Origin: Candidatus Eisenbergiella merdavium
GTDB taxonomy: Bacteria > Bacillota > Clostridia > Lachnospirales > Lachnospiraceae
Direction: 5' to 3'
NCBI GenBank assembly: GCA_019119595.1
Contig: DWWS01000072.1
Coordinates: forward strand, 1 to 64,000
Length of the DNA: 64,000 nt
The notes beneath the pieces were generated by a model. The model searched no databases. It was not told where the DNA came from and was given only the letters and a program-made list of their open reading frames with translations. Positions 58,291 to 64,000 of the stretch are shown here, one piece after another. How positions within the stretch are numbered: position 1 is the first letter of the stretch; every line of letters begins with the position of its first letter. The position numbers were made by a program, and so were the translations under genes.

Positions 58291-58875
58291 ATGAACAAAA
58301 GGAAAAAGTATCTCACCCTGTTTCTCTCCACTCTGACGATCAGCAGCTTCACCTTCGGAGGCGGCTATGTCATCATTTCTCTTCTGAAAAAAAAATTCTC
58401 CGATGAGCTTCACTGGATCGAAGAAAAGGAAATGCTGAATCTGGCAGCCATAGCCCAGTCTGCGCCGGGAGCTGTAGCCGTCAACGCGGCGATCCTGGTT
58501 GGATACCGCACGGCGGGCCTCATAGGAACCGCGATCGCCGTTTTCGGGACCATCATCCCCCCTTTCGTGATCATTTCCCTGATTTCCCTCTGCTACACGG
58601 CCTTCCGGGAAAATCTCATCGTCGCCGCAGTTTTAAAGGGCATGCAGTCCGGCATCGCGGCTGTGATCGCGGATGTGACCGTCAACCTGTGCGGCAGCGT
58701 TTACCGGGAAAGCGGCATCCTGTCCGTTCTTGTCATGGCCGCCGCCTTCTGCGCTTCCTGGTTTTTTGACGTGAACGTGCTCTGGATCATTCTCGCCTGC
58801 GCCATATACGGCATCCTGCGCACCTTTTTCACACTTTCTAAAAAAGACGGACAAAAGGAGGAAATCGTCAAATGA
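58291..58875 (+). CDS. Chromate transporter family protein, first half-size subunit
   Basis: 194 residues, six hydrophobic segments. ChrA half-domain marks: SSFTFGGGYVIISLLKKKF (FGGG motif), AIAQSAPGAVAVNAAILVGYRTAG. Half-size CHR proteins work as pairs of opposite topology; here the second subunit gene overlaps by 4 nt. They may export chromate, sulphate or another anion. SD GAAAGG upstream. Divergent from the LysR gene. Confidence 0.9.
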   Translation: MNKRKKYLTLFLSTLTISSFTFGGGYVIISLLKKKFSDELHWIEEKEMLNLAAIAQSAPGAVAVNAAILVGYRTAGLIGTAIAVFGTIIPPFVIISLISLCYTAFRENLIVAAVLKGMQSGIAAVIADVTVNLCGSVYRESGILSVLVMAAAFCASWFFDVNVLWIILACAIYGILRTFFTLSKKDGQKEEIVK

Positions 58876-59447
58876 ATTATCTGGATCTGTTTATCAGCTT
58901 TTTTCAGATCGGGCTTCTCAGCTTCGGAGGCGGCATGGCCGCCATTCCGCTGATCCAGGAGCAGGTGGTCGCGGGCCACGGCTGGCTGAGCATGACGGAA
59001 TTTACCGACCTGATCACCATTGCCGAAATGACGCCGGGCCCCATCACCATCAATTCCTCCACCTTCGTGGGGCTTCGCACCGCCGGAATCCCCGGCGCCG
59101 TTGTCGCCACGGCCGGCTGCGTCCTGCCCTCCTGTCTCATCGTGCTCGTGCTGGCCCGGCTATATTTTAAATATGGAAATCTGGCGTACATACAGGGGAC
59201 GCTGTCCGGACTGCGTCCGGCCATCGTGGCTCTTATCGCTTCCGCCGGACTGTCGATCCTGTGCATGGCGGTATGGAATCAGGAGGGCATTTCCCTGCAT
59301 CCCGCCGACGCTGACCCGGTTGCCGTTCTTCTTTTCCTTCTTGCCTTTCTGATCCTGCGGCGGGGAAAGACCAATCCCATTTTTATCATGCTGGGCTGCG
59401 GCGTCGTCGGAGGCATTCTTTATACGCTGACAGGAGGTGCGTTATGA
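58872..59447 (+). CDS. Chromate transporter family protein, second half-size subunit
   Basis: 191 residues, six hydrophobic segments. Marks: GLLSFGGGMAAIPLIQEQV, ITIAEMTPGPITINSSTFVGLRTAG. Partner of the preceding gene (ATGA overlap). Its stop overlaps the start of the next hypothetical gene, so three genes form one transcript. Confidence 0.9.
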   Translation: MNYLDLFISFFQIGLLSFGGGMAAIPLIQEQVVAGHGWLSMTEFTDLITIAEMTPGPITINSSTFVGLRTAGIPGAVVATAGCVLPSCLIVLVLARLYFKYGNLAYIQGTLSGLRPAIVALIASAGLSILCMAVWNQEGISLHPADADPVAVLLFLLAFLILRRGKTNPIFIMLGCGVVGGILYTLTGGAL

Positions 59448-59989
59448 TTCTTCAGATCAAACCCGTTATCGGCGGCTATCATCTTACCTGTGCCGCAGGA
59501 GAGACAGCTGCCTCCGGCAGGGGCGCCGCAGAAAGCGCACACAAAACAGCAGGCGAGGAGTTCCGTATCCTCCCCAAAAAGCTCACCGGCTCCGCAAAGC
59601 TGATCCGGAGCGGCAGCGAAACTGTATGTGAAACAGAGATCCTTCGTGAGGGAGACAGGATCCTCTATCTGGCAAAACAAAACGGGACGGAATACGCGCA
59701 GGCGGAGCTGACCTGCCGTCCCTGCAGCGGCCCCGTTTCCATGATCCGTCCTCCCCAGGGCGTCCATCTTGACATCCGGACTCCCTACGGCAGTTGGGAA
59801 GCGGACCGGCAGAACGATCAGAGCGTCCTGTTCTCCAGGGACTCCACCGTCATCGGCAAAATCTCTCCCTTTTTTTCCATTCGGCCGCAGATCTTCGCCT
59901 GTTCGGGGGAATATCCGGCTTCTCTCTGGGCCGTGCTGTATGTGTTTGCCGCCTATATGATGCACGAAGGAGAGGTTGACATCATCTGA
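59444..59989 (+). CDS. Hypothetical protein at the end of the chromate transporter operon
   Basis: 181 residues, not recognised. A short beta-rich protein with no Walker, zinc or signal motif (PPQGVHLDIRTPYGSWEADRQ; C-terminal hydrophobic PASLWAVLYVFAAYMM). It might be a tubby/LURP-like or DUF-type small-molecule protein; this is not secure. It overlaps the chrA stop by 4 nt with SD AGGAGG and overlaps spoVAB convergently by 8 nt. Transcription from here would run antisense into spoVAB. Confidence 0.6.
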   Translation: MILQIKPVIGGYHLTCAAGETAASGRGAAESAHKTAGEEFRILPKKLTGSAKLIRSGSETVCETEILREGDRILYLAKQNGTEYAQAELTCRPCSGPVSMIRPPQGVHLDIRTPYGSWEADRQNDQSVLFSRDSTVIGKISPFFSIRPQIFACSGEYPASLWAVLYVFAAYMMHEGEVDII

Positions 59990-60482
59990 ACCCTCCGAAA
60001 AAGTAGTAAAGGCTTCCCGCCAGCTTTCCCAGAGCCACGGAAAGCACGGCGATGCCAAGGCCGTGACGGAAGGAAACGCGCCTGGCGAAAATGGGGATGG
60101 AGTCCAGCATCTCCGCGATCGCCAGCGCCAGGCAGCCCACAAAGATCCCGGCAAACAGGCCGAAAACCGCCAGCAGGCCTGAGGTGAGCCCTTCCCGGAG
60201 CCAGTCCGCGCGGCCCGCAAAAAGCCCGTTCAGCTTCTGAAAGAAAACGGGCGCATAGCCGAATACGCTCAGAAAATTTCCCAGAAGCGTTCCGAACACC
60301 ACCATCTCCTCATAGAGAAAAATGTACCGTCCGGTATGGGTCTTCCCCGCGAAGCGCGGCGTCAGGCCAACGGATATCAGGATGGTGAACACGCCGCCCG
60401 ATACCAGAAGGCCGCCGCTGATCCCGGCGAAGGCGAGGAAGGCCTGCAGATAAAAATCTGATACGCCGCCGTCAGGAAGCAT
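59982..60482 (-). CDS. spoVAB: Stage V sporulation protein AB
   Basis: 166 residues, about five membrane helices (FLAFAGISGGLLVSGGVFTILISVGL, MVVFGTLLGNFLSVFG, GLLAVFGLFAGIFVGCLALAIAEML). Matches SpoVAB, a component of the dipicolinate channel operon. Its ATG overlaps the end of spoVAA by 11 nt. It is the last spoVA gene still in the standard place. Confidence 0.92.
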   Translation of the reverse strand: MLPDGGVSDFYLQAFLAFAGISGGLLVSGGVFTILISVGLTPRFAGKTHTGRYIFLYEEMVVFGTLLGNFLSVFGYAPVFFQKLNGLFAGRADWLREGLTSGLLAVFGLFAGIFVGCLALAIAEMLDSIPIFARRVSFRHGLGIAVLSVALGKLAGSLYYFFGGFR

Positions 60483-61104
60483 CGATCATTTCCCCCTCTC
60501 TGTCCGCGGTTTCCACCAGGGCGTTGTTTACCTGATCCTCATAGTTTCTCATTTCCACCTCGATGGGCGTGGGATCTTTGGTGATCCGTCTTCCGCCGAT
60601 GTGGTTAAAAAAGAGAATGATGCCGGCCGCCAGTCCGATGGAATAGGAAATCTCCAGAATGGTGACCCCGTCCGAGGGCTCGTCCATCACCATTTCATAA
60701 ATCCTGCCGAACACGTCTCCGATGCCGATGTCATTGTGAAAGGCCATAACGGTAAAGGCCGGACCGAAAAAACAGATCAGAGAAACGAAGGCGATCTTCA
60801 GGTAAAGCCAGGGGCCTTTTTTCTGCTCTGTTTTTACCCGTTCCACGATCACCTCCGTTTCCCCGATATTCTGTACCTCAAGAGAAGGCTGCAGCTTTTG
60901 AAGCTCCTCCAGGATCTTCATCACGCTGACGATACAGCGCTTCTGCTTTTCCTCCCGGAAGCAGCAGACCTTCAGCGCCTTCGCTCTCGCAAGGATCTCC
61001 TGATCGGCGCACACCAGCTTTCCCAGGTCGCTTAAGAAAATATCCTTTTTCTGTGTTTCCACATTTCTCTCCAGCTTCAGATACAGCGTTTCCCGAGCCG
61101 CCAT
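60472..61104 (-). CDS. spoVAA: Stage V sporulation protein AA
   Basis: 210 residues: an N-terminal soluble domain (LYLKLERNVETQKKDIFLSDLGKLVC), then two membrane helices (LKIAFVSLICFFGPAFTVMAF, ISYSIGLAAGIILFF). Matches SpoVAA. SD AAGGAG before ATG. It lies 175 nt after sigF, with a sigma-G-like promoter and a GC hairpin in between, as in other spore formers where spoVA follows spoIIA. Confidence 0.92.
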   Translation of the reverse strand: MAARETLYLKLERNVETQKKDIFLSDLGKLVCADQEILARAKALKVCCFREEKQKRCIVSVMKILEELQKLQPSLEVQNIGETEVIVERVKTEQKKGPWLYLKIAFVSLICFFGPAFTVMAFHNDIGIGDVFGRIYEMVMDEPSDGVTILEISYSIGLAAGIILFFNHIGGRRITKDPTPIEVEMRNYEDQVNNALVETADREGEMIDAS

Positions 61105-61228
61105 TTTCGCTCCTTTCCGGCCCGCCGTCCCTTTTCATTCCTTTCAAAAGAAAGGCGGGGCCGAAAAGCCCCGGAAATCATTATCTCCGGCTGCGTCAGC
61201 GCCGGATTCAGCGGCCATCCTTTTTCTT

Positions 61229-61258
61229 CAGTATTTGAAGCATATGCCTGTTTTATGC
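61229..61258 (-). promoter_or_regulatory. Candidate sigma-G-type promoter of spoVAA
   Basis: Minus strand GCATA (61254-61258), 18 bp, AATACTG (61229-61235); two mismatches in the -10. Confidence 0.4.
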
Positions 61259-61279
61259 ACTACTGTCCGGAGCGCTTCT

Positions 61280-62020
61280 TCAGCACAGCACCTTATGCCG
61301 CATGCCGAGAAGGATTTTTTTCTCCAGGCGGCTTACCTGCACCTGACTGATACCCAGATTTTTCGCCACCTCGCTCTGTGTCATGTCCTCAAAATAGCGC
61401 ATCCGGATCAGCTCCCTGTCCGTTTCCGGCAGCTCTCCCAAAAGCTGGTCCAGAAGCATGTGGTTCAACAGCCTGTCCTTTTCCTCATCTTTCCAGCCGT
61501 CTGAGGTCCCGGCGGAGGCCACCTTATCCAGAAGCTGAATCTCGTTTCCATCCGACTGATAAACGGTTTTATAAATGGACTCCACCTCCACGCCAGCCTC
61601 CATGGCGAGCACCACATCCTCCCTTTCCAGCCCTGTTTCCGCCGCGAGCTCCTCCAGCGTCGGCTCTCTGCCCAGACTGTGCAAAAGCTTCTGCGCCGCC
61701 TGCTTCACCTTCCATCCGTTTTCCTTCAGCGTGCGGCTGACCCGGATCAGCCCGTCGTCTCTTAAAAACCGCTTGATCTCCCCGGTGATCATAGGCACCG
61801 CATAGGTGGAAAACTGAACGTCATAGGAAAGATCAAATTTGTCAATGGCCTTGATCAGGCCGATCGTCCCGATCTGGAAAAGATCCTCCATCTCATATCC
61901 CCGCCCGGCAAAGCGCTTTACGATATGGTGAACCAGCCCCAGATTTTTCTCTATCAGTACCTCTCTGGCTTCCCGGTCACCTTCCTGTGCCCGCGCAATC
62001 AGCACTGATATTTCCTTCAC
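61280..62020 (-). CDS. sigF: RNA polymerase sigma factor SigF (forespore-specific)
   Basis: 246 residues. Sigma region 2 (LVHHIVKRFAGRGYEMEDLFQIGTIGLIKAIDKFDLSYDVQFSTYAVPMI, split), region 3 and region 4 (ETDRELIRMRYFEDMTQSEVAKNLGISQVQVSRLEKKIL). SigF switches on early forespore genes once released from SpoIIAB. Starts at GTG 62020 behind GGGGAGG, 12 nt after spoIIAB. Order spoIIAA-spoIIAB-sigF is canonical. Confidence 0.96.
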   Translation of the reverse strand: MKEISVLIARAQEGDREAREVLIEKNLGLVHHIVKRFAGRGYEMEDLFQIGTIGLIKAIDKFDLSYDVQFSTYAVPMITGEIKRFLRDDGLIRVSRTLKENGWKVKQAAQKLLHSLGREPTLEELAAETGLEREDVVLAMEAGVEVESIYKTVYQSDGNEIQLLDKVASAGTSDGWKDEEKDRLLNHMLLDQLLGELPETDRELIRMRYFEDMTQSEVAKNLGISQVQVSRLEKKILLGMRHKVLC

Positions 62021-62032
62021 GCCGTCCTCCCC

Positions 62033-62488
62033 TCATTCCCCGTCTTCCGCCAGAGACAGCGTCCCCAGCCTTTTTGCCATCCGCACCACGGTTCCCTGTC
62101 CCAAAGCGGACTCCACATCCAGGTCGTCCATAAACGCCTCCATAAAAGCGAAGCCCATACCGGACCGGTCCTTGTCCGGGCAGGTGGAAAACAGCGGCTC
62201 CATGGCCTTTTCCACATCCGCGATCCCAATTCCGTGATCCTCGATCTCAATATGTACCTCGTTCCCCTGAACGACACATCTCAGCTCCACCTTTCCCGCC
62301 TCTCCCTCCGGCCTGTCCGGATAGGCATGGATCACCGCATTGGTAACGGCCTCCGAAACGGCCGTCTTGATATCCGCCACCTCCTCCAGCGTGGGATCTA
62401 ACGGCGTGACAAAGGCTGCCACCGCCACCCGCGCAAAGCCCTCGTTTTCCGAAACCGCATCAAACTCCATCCTCATTTCGTTCTTCAT
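62033..62488 (-). CDS. spoIIAB: Anti-sigma F factor and protein kinase SpoIIAB
   Basis: 151 residues, GHKL kinase fold: EAVTNAVIHAYPDR (N box), IEDHGIGIADVEKAMEPLFSTCP (G1 box) and GMGFAFMEAFMDDL. Binds SigF and phosphorylates SpoIIAA. ATG 62488 has GCAGAGG upstream; the longer frame to 62545 reads through hairpins. Unusually, a 190-bp hairpin array separates it from spoIIAA, where most genomes have overlap or a few bases. Confidence 0.96.
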   Translation of the reverse strand: MKNEMRMEFDAVSENEGFARVAVAAFVTPLDPTLEEVADIKTAVSEAVTNAVIHAYPDRPEGEAGKVELRCVVQGNEVHIEIEDHGIGIADVEKAMEPLFSTCPDKDRSGMGFAFMEAFMDDLDVESALGQGTVVRMAKRLGTLSLAEDGE

Positions 62489-62493
62489 CTCTA

Positions 62494-62677
62494 CCTCTGC
62501 TTTCTGCCGCGCAAGCGGCATTTTATTAAGAGAGAAGAATCCCAACGGGATTCTTCCAGGAAAACGGGGAACCCGTTTTCCGAACCTCGGCTTTCTGCTG
62601 CGTCAGCAGCATTTATTTCAGGAGAAGAATCCCGCAGGGATTCTTCCGGCTTTCTTGCCGCGCAAGCGGCATTTTAA
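62494..62677 (-). repeat. Hairpin element G between spoIIAA and spoIIAB (two to three units)
   Basis: Minus strand: GCCGCTTGCGCGGC (62657-62670), GAAGAATCCC hairpin (62624-62646), GCTGCTGACGCAGC (62597-62610), GGAAAACGGG hairpin (62559-62581), GAAGAATCCC hairpin (62534-62556), GCCGCTTGCGCGGC (62506-62519). Each GC hairpin is followed by an SD-like AGAAAGCNGAGG; the last is the spoIIAB SD. Same organisation as element F. It would affect the SpoIIAA:SpoIIAB ratio. Confidence 0.8.
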
Positions 62678-62992
62678 TTAAAGAATCTCTACGATTTTTT
62701 TCATGCCGGACATTTCCAGCATCCTCCGGATCTGGCCGTCCGGGTGGGAAGCGTATACCTTCCCTCCGAAGCAGGAAATCAGCCGGTAGCGTCCGATCAG
62801 GATGCCGATCCCGGAGCTGTCCATAAATCTGGTATCCTCAAAGTCAAACAGCACATTCTCCACCTGCTCCTCCAAAATGTAGTGGTCCGCGATCCTGCAG
62901 ATATCCTCCGCGTGATGATGGTCCACCTCCTCCGGCATCCTGATGCACAGGCAGCCGTCGATCACTCTGAAATCCTCCTGTAATACTTTCAC
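62678..62992 (-). CDS. spoIIAA: Anti-anti-sigma factor SpoIIAA
   Basis: 104 residues, STAS domain. Phosphorylation site in TRFMDSSGIGILIGRY (Ser about 57). Dephosphorylated SpoIIAA pulls SpoIIAB off SigF. Starts at GTG 62992 with AAAGGAG 5 nt upstream; the longer frame to 63052 runs through a terminator-like hairpin. First gene of the spoIIA operon. Confidence 0.95.
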   Translation of the reverse strand: MKVLQEDFRVIDGCLCIRMPEEVDHHHAEDICRIADHYILEEQVENVLFDFEDTRFMDSSGIGILIGRYRLISCFGGKVYASHPDGQIRRMLEMSGMKKIVEIL

Positions 62993-63016
62993 CTTCGCTC
63001 CTTTCTCCTTCAAGCA

Positions 63017-63060
63017 GAAAAAAAGAGAACCTCCTTTAAAATTTAAGGACAAGTTCTCTT
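63017..63060 (-). terminator. Terminator-like hairpin in the spoIIAA leader
   Basis: Minus strand AGAGAAC ... GTTCTCT with an inner CCTT/AAGG helix, then seven Ts, 25 nt before the spoIIAA GTG. It may end transcription of the upstream gene or attenuate spoIIA. I found no good sigma-H promoter downstream of it. Confidence 0.6.
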
Positions 63061-63218
63061 TTGTTCGTTGTTTTGAAAGAAATATTCAGTTTATACTTTA
63101 TTAACTAAGTGTCATCTTGTTTTCCGGCCCTGTTACCCTTTTCAGCCGCTCAGTCTGCCAGGCTATCAGGCCTCAAGGCCTAAATCTATCAGATAGTCTC
63201 CCGAATCTCCCGGCTGTC

Positions 63219-64000
63219 TCAGCCTTCAAGCTCGCTGAGGGCGCTCTCCGCCCTTCTGGCGTTTTCCGTTCTGGGGAAAAGCTCGATCACCTGGTTATAA
63301 ATCCGGGTGGCATTCCTGCTGTCACCGTTTCTGCGGTAGGCATCCCCCAAAAGCAGCAGCGCGTCGCTGTTGGTTTCATCATAATTGAAGGCTCGCTCCA
63401 GCTCGGTTATCGCCGTATCATAATCGCCGTCCCGGTAGGCCGCGTTTCCGCTCTGCAGACAGGTCTGGCTGATATCGGGCCCCGCGATTTCCAGAAGCTT
63501 ATCATACAAACTGCGGTATGCCTCTGAGATGGTATCGGAATTCATGCTTTCCGCATCCACAGCCTCCAGCGCCTCCGCCAGGCTTTCAATATCCTCCGGC
63601 GTATCCAGATAAATATAGGCTGCGTTCAGAAGATTCTCCACGGTCTGAAGAGTTCCGTCCGTTCCCGCATAGGCGTCCAGCTCGGCGGTCAGCTCCCCGT
63701 TGCTCGTTTCCAGCTGGGAGACACGGGCCTGCAGCTCGGAAAGCTCCGCGTTTCTTTTATCCAGCTGTTCTCCCACCGCCCGGCTTTCCTCGTTGAGCTG
63801 TGTGCGAAGGGTCTGTATCCGTGCCGGCATGATGAGGGTGAGCGCTACGGCGAGGCCGACAGCGGCCCCGACGAGCAGATAGATCAGAAAGGACAGGCTC
63901 TTTTTGGGCTCCTGCACATTGACCGGCTGGATGATCGTTTCGTTCCCGCTCTGGTACTTGATCACATCGTCCGTCTTCCGGCTGCGGTGCGCTCCCTTCG
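63219..64000 (-). CDS. Membrane-anchored TPR protein (5' end beyond the window)
   Basis: The frame is open to the window edge, so the N terminus is missing; a GTG at 63965 is unlikely to be the true start. Visible: basic stretch (KGAHRSRKTDD), one membrane helix (SFLIYLLVGAAVGLAVALTLI), a coiled coil (about 50 residues: LRTQLNEESRAVGEQLDKRNAELSEL...), then tetratricopeptide repeats (AAYRDGDYDTAITELERAFNYDETNSDALLLLGDAYRRNGDS). Protein-interaction role; not recognised further. 226 nt upstream of spoIIAA. Confidence 0.8.
   Translation of the reverse strand, partial: KGAHRSRKTDDVIKYQSGNETIIQPVNVQEPKKSLSFLIYLLVGAAVGLAVALTLIMPARIQTLRTQLNEESRAVGEQLDKRNAELSELQARVSQLETSNGELTAELDAYAGTDGTLQTVENLLNAAYIYLDTPEDIESLAEALEAVDAESMNSDTISEAYRSLYDKLLEIAGPDISQTCLQSGNAAYRDGDYDTAITELERAFNYDETNSDALLLLGDAYRRNGDSRNATRIYNQVIELFPRTENARRAESALSELEG

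Overview
The window looks like a chromosomal segment of a spore-forming, moderately GC-rich Clostridia member, most likely Lachnospiraceae. The evidence is the spoIIAA-spoIIAB-sigF operon followed by spoVA genes, GerM, a split ChrA pair, independent aspartate/threonine genes, a proposed homoserine kinase of the phosphoglycerate-mutase fold, and strong AGGAGG ribosome binding sites. No prophage, rRNA, CRISPR array or complete insertion sequence was seen.

Layout. 1-3.1 kb: FtsX-type ABC exporter with its own two-component system; it looks AT-richer than the rest and may be acquired. 3.1-4 kb: a vapD-type gene pair bounded by 23-bp direct repeats. 4-9.4 kb: glycogen branching enzyme, TetR regulator, PrsA-like foldase, FAD oxidoreductase. 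9.6-14.9 kb: ilvE, corA, folA, thyA and a beta-CASP metallo-beta-lactamase protein. 15-17.3 kb: LCP cell-wall ligase, a short ORF-less group II intron, tRNA-Gly. 17.4-20.1 kb: a GH3 hydrolase and, upstream of it, about 0.75 kb of non-coding sequence behind a perfect consensus promoter. 20.1-24.7 kb: ACT protein, homoserine dehydrogenase, proposed homoserine kinase, aspartokinase. 24.7-35 kb: TraX-like protein, glyA, lipid kinase and PAP2 phosphatase, glycosyltransferase, SfsA-MutY fusion, DUF1653, YqeY, HolA, methyltransferase. 35.2-45.8 kb: a broken AlbA-type gene, ECF sigma/anti-sigma pair, comEA, two-component system, gerM, comEC, degV. 46-64 kb: sporulation genes spoIIAA-IIAB-sigF-spoVAA-VAB, then spoVAC, spoVAD and spoVAE scattered along the next 14 kb among unrelated genes. 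A sigma-G-like promoter can be proposed before spoVAA, spoVAC, spoVAD and spoVAE.

The most unusual signal is a family of 100-200 bp multi-hairpin leaders sitting directly in front of unrelated genes (tetR, lysC, eutH, sfsA-mutY, ridA, spoIIAB; a relative before the FAD oxidoreductase). In the best cases a 9-nt hairpin loop is perfectly complementary to the 9 nt just upstream of the Shine-Dalgarno (SD) sequence. The whole element is flanked by short direct repeats that contain the SD itself, as if a miniature element had inserted into the SD and duplicated it. Compensatory changes between copies support RNA folding. I do not recognise this family. Second to it is the large non-coding transcript candidate at 19.0-19.74 kb.

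All calls are from reading the sequence; no database search was run. Start sites were chosen by SD spacing and often differ from the longest possible ORF.
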